A DNA stretch of 64,000 nucleotides from contig CAKPNI010000005.1 of the NCBI GenBank assembly GCA_934168355.1, positions 1 to 64,000 of the forward strand. The letters run 5' to 3'. The notes under the pieces are model-generated. The model had not been told where the DNA came from, did no database searches, and was given only the letters and a program-made list of their open reading frames with translations. The position numbers and the translations under genes were made by a program. Numbering within the stretch: the stretch's first letter is position 1; every line of letters begins with the position of its first letter. Of the stretch, positions 18,504 to 27,426 are shown piece after piece. The stretch is from an uncultured Clostridia bacterium. GTDB taxonomy: Bacteria; Bacillota; Clostridia; TANB77; CAG-508.

Positions 18504-20388
18504 ATGTCAATAGAGATGGTTAAACTTTTAGGAATTAAGGGTAACAGTAACAATTTAGATAGATTTTTGGCAAATGTATTATTTAATAGTGATATTCAAA
18601 TAGAAGATGCAAAAAAAATTTATAACAAAGGATGGAAATTAGAATACTTTGAATATGATTACAAAATAAAAGAAGCACTAAAAAAATGTGAAAATTTATT
18701 AAAAAAGCTTGGAATACAATATAGTAAAGAAACTGATATGGTAATGCTTGAAAATAAAGTACAAGACATATCAAATAAAATAAATGATATTGAATTATAT
18801 TATGATAAATGTGTAAAAATTATAGAAGATGGTAAAAAGGAGATACAAGAAAGTCTAGAAAAAATTCAAATAGCATCAAGGGTTGAAAATATTGATATAG
18901 ATATGAAAAAGCTTTATGATTTACAATATATAAAGTTTAGGTATGGTAGTATTTCCAAAAAGAATTTAGATGAGATAAAACGTGAACTTGAGAATTTAAA
19001 TATTATTTTATTTGAAGTAAAAGAAGAAGGAGATATTTCATGGATAATCTATTTTACTACAACAGAATATGTAAGCGAAGTTGATGGAATATTTAATATT
19101 CAAAAATTTGAAAGGGAATTGCTACCAGATGATTTAATAAGTACACCTAAAGAATATATTAGAGGACTGAATGAACGTATAATCCAAAGAAAAAGAGATA
19201 TTAAAAATGCAAAAGAACAAATTAATGATATAAAAAAAGAAGCAATGGTAAATGGTTTGAAAATTTATAGAGAACTTCAAACATATGACAAAATAAATAC
19301 AATAAAAAAATATATAGTTCATGACCAAAATGGAAGTTTTTATGTAGTAGGGTGGGTACCAGAAGTCAGTTTAAAGAAAATGGAGAAAAAACTTGATGAA
19401 ATTCCAGATATTGACTATGTTGTAAGAGATGGAGAGAACCCACCAACCAAACTTAAAAATAACAAGATAATAAAGCCATTCGAGGAACTAGTAAAAATGT
19501 ATGGAATGCCAAGAATGGACGAGATAGACCCGACATGGTTTGTTGCGCTAACAACATTTATTATGTTTGGTTTCATGTTTGGAGATGTAGGACACCGGAT
19601 TAGTATTTTTAATTTTAGGAATAATATTACTTCTTAAAAAGAAAAAAACATATGGAGCAATTCTTTTTGCGGGAGGACTATCATCAACCATCTTTGGAGT
19701 TTTATATGGTAGTGTATTTGGAAAAGAGGATATTATAAATCCAATTTTAATTAGTCCGATGAATAATATAAACACAATGCTTATATATGGAATTGTTGTT
19801 GGAACGATTTTTATATTGATGGCAATGATTTTAAATATTATAAATGGAATTAAAAATAAGGATATGAAAAAAATATTTTTAGATAAAAATGGAATTGCTG
19901 GTTTTGTGTTATATTCATTTGTATTGATGTGTGTAGCATATTACTTCTTAAAAGGAAAAATGCTTGTATCTATAAATGTTATTGTAGCAATAGCAGTGAT
20001 ACTTGTACTAGTTATAATGTTTAATGACCAAATTTCAAATTTTTTGGAGAAGAAAAAAGAAAAAGCTACAACTCCAATTGTTGAGAAAATATTTGAAATA
20101 ATTGAAATGTTACTTTCATTTTTAAGTAACACAATATCATTCTTAAGATTGGCAGCATTTGCTATAAACCACGCGGGACTTTGCATGGCAGTGTATTTAT
20201 TAGCAGATATGTCAACAGGTGCAGGAAATATTTTGATTGCTGTACTTGGAAATGTTGTAGTCTTGGTTTTAGAGGGATTGATTGTTGGAATTCAAACTTT
20301 AAGACTTGAGTATTATGAATTGTTTAGTAGATTTTATGATGGAAGTGGAAAAGAGTATAAGTCCATTAGGGCACAATTAGAAGAATAA
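18504..20388 (+). CDS. ntpI: V-type ATPase membrane subunit I, split by an in-frame CGG needing a +1 shift
   Basis: The first part (18504-19595) is the long cytoplasmic coiled-coil arm ending PTWFVALTTFIMFGFMFGDVGH. At CGG 19596-19598 the zero frame stops 14 codons on (19637). Skipping the C gives GDVGHGLVFLILGIILLLKKKK and continues through the membrane helices to 20388, including TISFLRLAAFAINHAGL with the conserved Arg of the proton/sodium path. The reconstituted protein is 627 residues, a normal I-subunit length. GDVGHG is a hallmark of the family, so Gly at the join is strongly supported. Without the shift there would be no membrane domain and no working ATPase. Confidence 0.92.
19596..19598 (+). 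other. Candidate +1 recoding site in ntpI, CAC C GGA
   Basis: CGG is in frame with the upstream 364 codons. GGA (19597-19599) opens the downstream frame and encodes the highly conserved Gly of GDVGHG. Confidence 0.9.
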
Positions 20389-20394
20389 ATTGGA

Positions 20395-20464
20395 ATTTGT
20401 ACCATTGGAACCGGGTCTTTTTGAAACATTTTTTAGAAAAGAGAACGATACCAATCAGAAAAAA
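20395..20464 (+). repeat. Degenerate REP-like element
   Basis: CATTGGAACCGGGTCTTTTTGAAACATT followed by GAGAACGATACCAATCAGAAAAAAG resembles the family, especially the copy at 62920 (ACCGGGTCTTTTTGAAACATT is shared by both). It separates ntpI from ntpK. Confidence 0.6.
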
Positions 20465-20481
20465 GTAGGAGGAATTTTAAA

Positions 20482-20949
20482 ATGTCAAAAAAAATATGTG
20501 TATTATTAATTATATTAACTATGGGAGTGTTATCTGTTACAACAGGGGTATATGCAGCATCAAAGGTTACAACTTCGAAAACAACCAAGTCTGTAGCAGC
20601 AGAAAAAACAAATACAGAGAATGAAGTTTCAGTAACAAGTATGCAAGCTACATCAAATGAGACATTGGCTTCAGATTCAGCTGAAAATGTTACAGCTCAG
20701 GAAAATGAAACTACTGATGGAACAACATCATCAAATTCATCTGGACTTGGATTAATAGCAGCAGCTTTAGCAATAGGTTTATCTGCAATTGGTTCTGGTA
20801 TAGCAGTTGCAGTTGTTGCATCAAGTGCAGTTGGGGCAATAAGTGAAAATCCAAGCTTATTAGGTAAAACAGTTATATTTGCAGGTCTTGCTGAAGGTAT
20901 AGCTATTTATGGTTTGATTATTGCTATTATGATTATAAGTAAAGTTTAA
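20482..20949 (+). CDS. ntpK: V-type ATPase c-ring subunit K with signal peptide and Ser/Thr-rich N-terminal extension
   Basis: 155 residues. Residues 1-25 look like a cleavable signal peptide (ending VYAASK). About 60 polar residues (Ser, Thr, Glu, Asn) follow, then a single two-helix hairpin: GLGLIAAALAIGLSAIGSGIA... and IFAGLAEGIAIYGLII, with the ion-binding Glu in LAEG. The hairpin is half the size of the duplicated four-helix K of Enterococcus. The extension would be outside the cell if cleaved or form an external plug if not. It is flanked on both sides by REP-like repeats within the operon. Confidence 0.88.
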   Translation: MSKKICVLLIILTMGVLSVTTGVYAASKVTTSKTTKSVAAEKTNTENEVSVTSMQATSNETLASDSAENVTAQENETTDGTTSSNSSGLGLIAAALAIGLSAIGSGIAVAVVASSAVGAISENPSLLGKTVIFAGLAEGIAIYGLIIAIMIISKV

Positions 20950-21048
20950 TTTTGTCCGTTTGGGACCGGTTCTTTTGTGAACATGTTCGTTTGGGACCGG
21001 TTCTTAAAAGAACATGTTCGCAAAAGAACCGGTCCAAAAAGAACAAAA
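20950..21048 (+). repeat. Compound REP-like element (three GGGACCGGTTCTT units)
   Basis: GTTTGGGACCGGTTCTT occurs twice directly (20957-, 20988-) and once inverted as AAAAGAACCGGTCCAAA (21022-21038), separated by GAACATGTTCG palindromes. A large hairpin can form. It lies between ntpK and ntpF and extends the ntpF frame falsely upstream. Confidence 0.8.
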
Positions 21049-21061
21049 AGGAGAGTTTTCA

Positions 21062-21295
21062 ATGAAAATTTATTGCATAACAGAAAATAATGACCTAGAG
21101 GTTGGTCTAAAACTTGCCGGATGTGATGGAATTACATTGCAAGAAAATGACAATATAGAAGAAAAAATAGATGAAGTGGTAAAAAATAAAGAAATAGGAA
21201 TACTTGTTGTAAGCAATGAAATTTATAAAAAATCAAAAGAAAAAATAGATGATATAAGAATAAATAAAAAATTACCACTTATAACAATCATATAG
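21062..21295 (+). CDS. ntpF: V-type ATPase subunit F (shaft)
   Basis: 77 residues, slightly shorter than typical (~100). The start KIYCITENNDLEVGLKLAGCDG and the stretch IGILVVSNEIYKK match the Rossmann-like F subunit, which binds subunit D in the rotor. The start ATG 21062 has AAGGAG upstream; the longer open frame from 21014 is repeat sequence. Confidence 0.82.
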   Translation: MKIYCITENNDLEVGLKLAGCDGITLQENDNIEEKIDEVVKNKEIGILVVSNEIYKKSKEKIDDIRINKKLPLITII

Positions 21296-21319
21296 CAATA
21301 TAGCAATGGAGGAAAGAAA

Positions 21320-21884
21320 ATGGATGTAAATGAAAAATTACAACAATTCGGACAGAGTTTAGAGGAAATATCAAATAAAGAGTATAAGCAAATTGAACAA
21401 GAAGTTGATAATGAAATAAAAACAGGAATTGAGGAAGAAGTTAAGGAATATGAAAATAAAAAACAGGCAAATTTTGATAAGACTTCTCAAAGAATAGAAA
21501 AAGATTTTAATAAAAAAGTCTATAATTATGAAATTCAATGTAAAAAAGAAATTATTGACGAGCAAAGAAAATTAAAAGAAAATCTAAAAAATGAGATTAG
21601 AAATAAGCTTGCCAAATTTGTGGAGAAAGACGAATACAAAGATATTTTAATAAAAAGTATAGATGAACGGATTAACAAAAATTGACGACAAAACAGATAC
21701 TTATATTGGTTTAACTAAATCTGACATTGAAAGATATTCGGAATTTCTAATTTCAAAATATAGCTTGCAATTAAAAGAAATAGATAGCAAATATATAGGT
21801 GGATGTATTTTGGAAAATGAACTTCAGGGAATTGTTATAGATAATACTTTATTAAACAAAATTGATGAAAAATTGAAAGGATAA
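21320..21884 (+). CDS. ntpE: V-type ATPase subunit E (peripheral stalk), split by an in-frame CGG needing a +1 shift
   Basis: The first 116 codons are a long charged helix typical of the stalk. At CGG 21668-21670 the zero frame stops five codons on. Skipping the C gives IDEGLTKIDDKTDTYIGLTK and continues to YIGGCILENELQGIVIDNTL, the conserved C-terminal globular motif of subunit E (GGxxxEN...IDNT), ending at 21884. The join yields 187 residues, as expected. The next gene, ntpA, starts six bases later. This is the second recoded gene of the same operon. Confidence 0.9.
21668..21670 (+). other. Candidate +1 recoding site in ntpE, GAA C GGA
   Basis: CGG is in frame with the N-terminal helix; GGA (21669-21671) opens the frame of the C-terminal domain. 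Zero-frame reading ends after ATT AAC AAA AAT. Confidence 0.87.
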
Positions 21885-21889
21885 AACAA

Positions 21890-23668
21890 ATGCAAAAAAA
21901 GTATATAATTTCAATTAATGGACCAGTTATAAAAGCTAAAGGCGATGGAGACTTTGCGATGCATGATATTGTTCATATATCAGATGAGAAAATTCTAGGA
22001 GAAGTTATAAAACTTACAGGAGATATTGCTACAATTCAGGTATATGAGGGAACGACAGGATTAAAAATTGGGCAAGATGTAATTGGAGCAGACGAGCCTT
22101 TGACTTTAGTTTTAGGTCCTGGAATAATAAGTAATATATTTGATGGAATTGAAAGACCTCTTAAGTCTTTACAAGATGAATATGGAGATTTTATAAAAAG
22201 AGGTGCTTCAAATATTGGTGTTGATACCGAAAAAAAGTGGCATTTTGTACCAAAACTTCAAGTAGGAGATACTGTAACTCTTAATTCTATAATAGGTGAA
22301 GTAAAAGAAACAGAGCTTATTACAAATAAAATAATGAATAAATTTGATTGCAATGCGAAAATTATAGAAATTGCTGAAGAGGGAGATTATACTGTACTTG
22401 AAACAATTGCCAAAATAGAAACAATGGAAGAAGAAAGTCAAGTATTAGAACTTAATATGGTTCAAAAATGGCCAGTTAGAAAGCCAAGACCATATAAAAA
22501 TAGACTTACAATATCTACTCCATTAATTACAGGACAAAGGGTAATAGATACTTTGTTTCCGATTGCAAAAGGTGGAACAGCAATGATACCGGGTGGTTTT
22601 GGCACCGGAAAAACAGTAACACAGCATCAATTAGCTAAATGGTCAAATGCAGATATAATTGTATATATAGGATGCGGAGAACGTGGAAATGAAATGACAG
22701 AAGTTTTGGAGGATTTTCCAAAATTAAAAGATCCTAAGTCTGGTAGGCCCTTAATGGATAGAACGGTTTTAATTGCAAATACATCAAATATGCCAGTTGC
22801 AGCAAGGGAAACATCTATTTATACAGGAATTACAATAGCAGAATATTACAGAGACATGGGATATGATGTAGCAATAATGGCAGATTCAACATCAAGATGG
22901 GCAGAGGCACTTCGTGAGATATCGGGAAGACTTGAAGAAATGCCAGCAGAAGAAGGATTTCCGTCATATTTGCCATCAAGGTTATCAGAATTTTATGGAA
23001 GAGCAGGAATGGTTGAAACTTTAAATGGAAACACAGGTTCTGTAACAATTATAGGTGCTGTATCTCCACAAGGTTCGGACTTTTCAGAACCTGTTACGCA
23101 AAATACAAAAAGATTTGTCCATGTATTTTGGGGGTTAAACAGAACTCTAGCATATTCAAGACATTATCCTGCAATAGATTGGAATATAAGTTACAGTGAA
23201 TATGTAGATAACTTATCAGATTGGTATGATGATAATGTGGATAGTGAATTTTTAGAGTATAGAACAAGAATTGTTAAAATATTGGAAAAAGAAAATGAGC
23301 TTCTTGAAATTGCAAGAGTTGTAGGTCAAGATGTTTTGTCTGATGATAAAAAGCTTTTGCTAGAGATTGCAAGTAGTATAAGAATTGGATTTTTACAACA
23401 AAATTCTTTTAATGATATTGATACTTCTGTACCAATTGAAAAACAATTTAAGATGATGGAAACTATTATTTTGATTTATGATAGAGCTTTAAAACTTATT
23501 AATAAAGGAATTCCAATTTCTGAAATTAAGAAGACAGGGCTTTTTGAGGAATACAATGAACTTAAGTATAATGTTAGAAATGATGAAATTGGTAAGATTG
23601 ATGAGTTTGATGTTAGGATTAAAAATAGATTGAAGAAGTTGGAAGATGAATATAGAGAGCATATTTAA
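21890..23668 (+). CDS. ntpA: V-type ATPase catalytic subunit A
   Basis: 592 residues. Walker A in [18 protein letters not shown], Walker B region [16 protein letters not shown], the A-specific non-homologous region (about 110-190) and the arginine-rich [21 protein letters not shown] stretch. It hydrolyses or makes ATP at the A/B interface. It follows ntpE by five bases. Uninterrupted and with no in-frame CGG. Confidence 0.96.
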   Translation: MQKKYIISINGPVIKAKGDGDFAMHDIVHISDEKILGEVIKLTGDIATIQVYEGTTGLKIGQDVIGADEPLTLVLGPGIISNIFDGIERPLKSLQDEYGDFIKRGASNIGVDTEKKWHFVPKLQVGDTVTLNSIIGEVKETELITNKIMNKFDCNAKIIEIAEEGDYTVLETIAKIETMEEESQVLELNMVQKWPVRKPRPYKNRLTISTPLITGQRVIDTLFPIAKGGTAMIPGGFGTGKTVTQHQLAKWSNADIIVYIGCGERGNEMTEVLEDFPKLKDPKSGRPLMDRTVLIANTSNMPVAARETSIYTGITIAEYYRDMGYDVAIMADSTSRWAEALREISGRLEEMPAEEGFPSYLPSRLSEFYGRAGMVETLNGNTGSVTIIGAVSPQGSDFSEPVTQNTKRFVHVFWGLNRTLAYSRHYPAIDWNISYSEYVDNLSDWYDDNVDSEFLEYRTRIVKILEKENELLEIARVVGQDVLSDDKKLLLEIASSIRIGFLQQNSFNDIDTSVPIEKQFKMMETIILIYDRALKLINKGIPISEIKKTGLFEEYNELKYNVRNDEIGKIDEFDVRIKNRLKKLEDEYREHI

Positions 23669-23673
23669 TTCTG

Positions 23674-23764
23674 GCTCGCAAAGGAACTTTTTTCGTGAAA
23701 AGAAACGGTCCCAATGGAAAAAGAAACGATTTTTTCGCGAAAAGAAACGGTCCCGATGAAAAAA
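23674..23764 (+). repeat. Tandem REP-like element upstream of ntpB
   Basis: Two units of CGxGAAAAGAAACGGTCCC(A/G)ATG occur at about 23694-23717 and 23732-23759. They lie just before the ntpB ribosome site, inside the operon. Confidence 0.75.
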
Positions 23765-23777
23765 AGAGGTGAAAAAC

Positions 23778-25091
23778 TTGAAAATAAAATATTTAGGTCT
23801 ACAAGAAATAAATGGACCACTTGTATTTATAAAAACACCCAAAGATGTATCATTTGAAGAGCAGGTAGAAATAACTTTAAAAAATGGAGAAAAAAGAATA
23901 GGAAATGTTTTGCGCTTAGATGACGACATAACGACAATACAAGTATATAAAGGAACAAATGAAATTAATATAAAAGATGTTCAAACAGAATTTATGGGTG
24001 AACCATTAAAAATAAAACTATCACCACTAATGCTAGGAAGAGTATTTGATGGTGCAGGAAAGCCAATTGATGGATTAGGAGATATTGAGACAAATATTTC
24101 AAGAGACATAAATTCAAACCCAATAAATCCAATTGCAAGGAAATATCCTCGTAATTATATTCATACAGGAATATCAACAATTGATGGATTAATCACATTA
24201 ATAAGAGGACAAAAAATACCGATTTTCTCTGGAAGTGGATTAAATCATAATGAGCTTGCAGAAAGAATAATAAGACAATCAAACATAACAGATGGAGGAA
24301 AATTTGCAATTGTATTTGGCCTTATGGGAGCCGAATTTGAAACAGCTGAATTTTTTAGAAAAAGTTTTGAGGAAAACGGAGTACTTTCAAAAGTTGTAAT
24401 GTTTCAGAATTTGTCTAATGATGCATCAGTAGAAAGGATACTTACTCCAAAAGTTGCACTAACATGTGCTGAATATTTAGCATTTGATTTAGGATACCAA
24501 GTATTAGTTGTATTAACAGATATGACAGCATATGCAGAAGCTTTAAGAGAGGTATCGACTTTAAAAGGAGAAATTCCAAGCAGAAAAGGATATCCGGGAT
24601 ATCTGTATAGTGATTTAGCATCAATTTATGAAAGAGCAGGAATGATTGAAGGAAGAGTTGGATCAATAACTCAAATTCCAATACTTACAATGCCAAATGA
24701 TGATATATCTCACCCAATACCTGATTTAACAGGATATATAACAGAAGGGCAAATTGTTTTGGGAAGAGATTTGTATCAAAAAGGAATAAATCCACCAATT
24801 GATATTTTACAGTCGCTTTCAAGACTTATGAAAGATGGAATTGGAAAAGGTTATACAAGAGAGGACCATTCTAAACTTGCAGATAAAATTTTTGCAGCAT
24901 ACTCTAAGGTTCAGGATGTAAGGGCTCTGGCAACTGTTCTTGGAGAGGCGGATTTGACTGAAGAAGATAAGAAGTATTTGAAGTTTGGAAATGAGTTTGA
25001 AGATAGGTTTATTAATCAGGATAGTAGCGATAATCGTTCTATGGATGATACTTTGAATTTGATGGAAGAACTTTTGAAGATATTGGAGTGA
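23778..25091 (+). CDS. ntpB: V-type ATPase regulatory subunit B
   Basis: About 437 residues. [27 protein letters not shown], the non-canonical P-loop region [31 protein letters not shown] and [18 protein letters not shown] identify the non-catalytic B subunit. The start is taken as TTG 23778 because AGAGGTG lies about eight bases upstream; GTG 23769 overlaps that ribosome site. Confidence 0.95.
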   Translation: MKIKYLGLQEINGPLVFIKTPKDVSFEEQVEITLKNGEKRIGNVLRLDDDITTIQVYKGTNEINIKDVQTEFMGEPLKIKLSPLMLGRVFDGAGKPIDGLGDIETNISRDINSNPINPIARKYPRNYIHTGISTIDGLITLIRGQKIPIFSGSGLNHNELAERIIRQSNITDGGKFAIVFGLMGAEFETAEFFRKSFEENGVLSKVVMFQNLSNDASVERILTPKVALTCAEYLAFDLGYQVLVVLTDMTAYAEALREVSTLKGEIPSRKGYPGYLYSDLASIYERAGMIEGRVGSITQIPILTMPNDDISHPIPDLTGYITEGQIVLGRDLYQKGINPPIDILQSLSRLMKDGIGKGYTREDHSKLADKIFAAYSKVQDVRALATVLGEADLTEEDKKYLKFGNEFEDRFINQDSSDNRSMDDTLNLMEELLKILE

Positions 25092-25095
25092 GCTA

Positions 25096-25707
25096 ATGGG
25101 AAAAACATATTTATCAACAAAAAATAATTTACTAAAATTACAAAATTCTATAAAAGAATATAAAAATGGGCAAATGCTTATAGAAGAAAAGGAACTTATA
25201 CTAAAAAATAAACTAGAGAGTTATAAAGATGAAGCAAAAAATACACAGAACAAATTAAATGAAATATTAAAAGATGCAGAAGATACCTTAAAAAAAGCAA
25301 TTGTAGATGTAGGATTTGATGAATTAATTGATATTTCAAATGCCATTAAAGATGATGATACAATTCATATAAAAAATATAACTTTAATGGGTGTTGAGAT
25401 ACCATCTGTTATTTCGAACAATTTGGATATAGTGCCAAATTATGGATTTTATAACACTACTGCTGCTGTTGATGAGAGTATTGTTAAGTTTATTGAAGTT
25501 AAGAAATTGATAATTAAACTTGCTGAAATTAATAATACTATGGTTCGTTTGCAAAATGCTATTGAAAAACTAGGTAGAAGGTCTAATGCTCTTAAGGAAG
25601 TTATTATTCCTAGGGATGAGGGTTTGGCTAAAAAGATTAGTTTGGCTTTGGAGGAAGAAGAGAGAGATGAGTTTGTGAGACTTAAGGTTGTGAAGAGCAA
25701 ACAATAA
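25096..25707 (+). CDS. ntpD: V-type ATPase subunit D (rotor shaft)
   Basis: 203 residues, a long two-helix coiled coil. The N-terminal TKNNLLKLQNSIKEYKNGQ and the C-terminal NAIEKLGRRSNALKEVIIP are the family's diagnostic ends. It forms the rotating shaft with F. It starts four bases after ntpB and closes the operon. Confidence 0.92.
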   Translation: MGKTYLSTKNNLLKLQNSIKEYKNGQMLIEEKELILKNKLESYKDEAKNTQNKLNEILKDAEDTLKKAIVDVGFDELIDISNAIKDDDTIHIKNITLMGVEIPSVISNNLDIVPNYGFYNTTAAVDESIVKFIEVKKLIIKLAEINNTMVRLQNAIEKLGRRSNALKEVIIPRDEGLAKKISLALEEEERDEFVRLKVVKSKQ

Positions 25708-25739
25708 AACACAATTAATATATGGAAGGAGAAAATTTT

Positions 25740-27272
25740 ATGAGAAAATATGATAAGGACAAAGGAATTACTTTAATTGCTTTGGCTGTAAGTATAATTG
25801 TTTTAATAATTTTAGCAGGTGTAAGCATATCGATGCTAACGGGCCAGAATGGTATATTAGAAAGAACGAGCGAAGCAAAGAAGAAAGCTCAGGTTGCAAA
25901 TGAAAAAGAGGCTGTAAATATGGCTGCATTGGAAGCATTGACATTAGGAAATGGAACAATTAGTAAAAATACATTAAAAACATCAATGAAATCATATTTA
26001 GGACAAGATGTAGAATTAGTTGGAGAAGGACCATGGAAATATAAAGGAACAGATGGAGTATATGTAATAAATGAATCAGGAACTGTAAAAAGTGGATGGA
26101 TATGTAATTATGACAAAAATGGAGCACCAGAGAGTGTAACAAATGGAAAGGTAACATTAAATATAGGAGACTATATAAATTATGATCCGGGAACAGAGGA
26201 AAGCTATACATCACCAACTGGAACATATCAACAGGTTTCGTATTATGTAACAGGACCAGATTCAAATAAAATCACACGATTGTGGAGATGTGCCAATGCG
26301 TCAGATTATCAAAAAATGTTAGATGATGGAACAGTTCAAAAAGGAAATGGTCACTCAAATCAGACTTTTGCTGCATCAAATGCAAGTAATGTAAAATGGA
26401 AAGTGTTGGGAACAGATGATGAAACAGGAGAATTATTAATTGTAGCAGCAGATGTATTAAAAAATACAGATAATTCTACAAAAAAATTGGTTTTAAGAGG
26501 AATAACGGGATACTTAAATGGAGTAGAAGAGTTAAACAAAGTGTGTCAAATATACGGAAAAGGAAAAGGAGCAACAGGAGCAAGAAGTATAAATTATGAT
26601 GATATAGGAACAGTAATAGGGAGAAAAAGAGGTGTTAATATAGAGAGCCGTACATATACATGGATAGCAAATTCAAATACAAATCATTCACCATCATATA
26701 ATGGAGGAAAAAATTATTTGAAGTATTGGCATACAAAAGCAGATGAAAAGTCTATAAAAGATTATGATGCAAGTAATCCAAAAGACGAAAAACTTTTAAA
26801 AACAACATCAACAGGAGTATTTAATTTTTACAATACTGCAACAGGAAAATGGGAAACAAATACACAAGAATTAAATGGCTTAACAGAGACAAAAACAATA
26901 GGAATAGTAAAACCAGATTATGTAGGATATGAAAGTGTAACAGCAGAACAACAAGCAACAAAAGGATATAATGTAGTATTTAAAACAGATGCAGGAGAAG
27001 AAATAGTAAAAGATGTTTATAAAGATGGAGTGCAAAGTGGAGATAACAATAGATATTGGTTGAGCTCATCGTATTGCAATACAAGCTCAAATCATGCAAA
27101 TTGGGGATTGTATGATGTGTATGCAAGTGGTAGTGTTCACGGCCATGGCGCTTATAATTCGTTCGGCAATGCTAATGCACCAAGTGACGGTGTCCGTCCC
27201 GTAGTTTATCTGGACTCTGACATCCAATTAGAAGCAAATTCAACTCAGGCTAATACATATGATATAAAGTAA
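25740..27272 (+). CDS. Pseudopilin-leader surface protein with candidate DGR variable domain
   Basis: 510 residues. The leader MRKYDKDKGITLIALAVS and one hydrophobic helix are followed by MLTGQNGILERTSEAK, shared with the RCC1 and GLUG proteins nearby. The middle part is a secreted domain I cannot name (about 100-430). The C-terminus, from RYWLSSSY to DGVRPVVYLDSDIQ (27051-27230), has the form of the lectin-like variable region of many gut Firmicutes surface proteins diversified by retroelements. ATG 25740 follows GGAAGGAG; the frame upstream is not needed. Base composition rises in GC at the 3' end (27130-27230), unlike the rest of the gene. It lies 32 bases after ntpD. Confidence 0.75.
   Translation: MRKYDKDKGITLIALAVSIIVLIILAGVSISMLTGQNGILERTSEAKKKAQVANEKEAVNMAALEALTLGNGTISKNTLKTSMKSYLGQDVELVGEGPWKYKGTDGVYVINESGTVKSGWICNYDKNGAPESVTNGKVTLNIGDYINYDPGTEESYTSPTGTYQQVSYYVTGPDSNKITRLWRCANASDYQKMLDDGTVQKGNGHSNQTFAASNASNVKWKVLGTDDETGELLIVAADVLKNTDNSTKKLVLRGITGYLNGVEELNKVCQIYGKGKGATGARSINYDDIGTVIGRKRGVNIESRTYTWIANSNTNHSPSYNGGKNYLKYWHTKADEKSIKDYDASNPKDEKLLKTTSTGVFNFYNTATGKWETNTQELNGLTETKTIGIVKPDYVGYESVTAEQQATKGYNVVFKTDAGEEIVKDVYKDGVQSGDNNRYWLSSSYCNTSSNHANWGLYDVYASGSVHGHGAYNSFGNANAPSDGVRPVVYLDSDIQLEANSTQANTYDIK
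27054..27230 (+). other. Candidate variable region (VR) of a diversity-generating retroelement target
   Basis: In frame, a run of NNY codons dominates: TAT TGC AAT, AGC, AAT CAT, AAT, TAT GAT, AGT GGT AGT GTT CAC GGC CAT. This is the pattern left by adenine mutagenesis of AAY template codons. It is followed by an invariant-looking, GC-richer end (GTCCGTCCCGTAGTT...CTGGACTCTGACATC) that could be the homing-initiation segment. No reverse transcriptase or template repeat is in the window, so this is inference. Confidence 0.45.
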
Positions 27273-27356
27273 AATAAAACTCGTTAAAAAGTATTTGAAA
27301 ATATTACAAAAACATTACAATAATATTACATTTTTATTATATTTTGACCAATGATG

Positions 27357-27385
27357 TTGAATATAAACTGTTAGTGTAGTAAAAT
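27357..27385 (+). promoter_or_regulatory. Sigma-A-type promoter of the GLUG protein gene
   Basis: TTGAAT (27357-27362), 17-bp spacer, TAAAAT (27380-27385), about 40 bases before the start at 27427. Confidence 0.7.
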
Positions 27386-27426
27386 GATTATATGACATAA
27401 AATAATATGTGATAGGAGAAAATTTT

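Noticed and set aside
19759..20388. A separate membrane protein gene after ntpI
   Set aside because: Its frame extends upstream without a start to the CGG at 19596 and completes subunit I.
21663..21884. A separate small gene after ntpE
   Set aside because: It is the C-terminal domain of subunit E in the +1 frame and has no ribosome site of its own.
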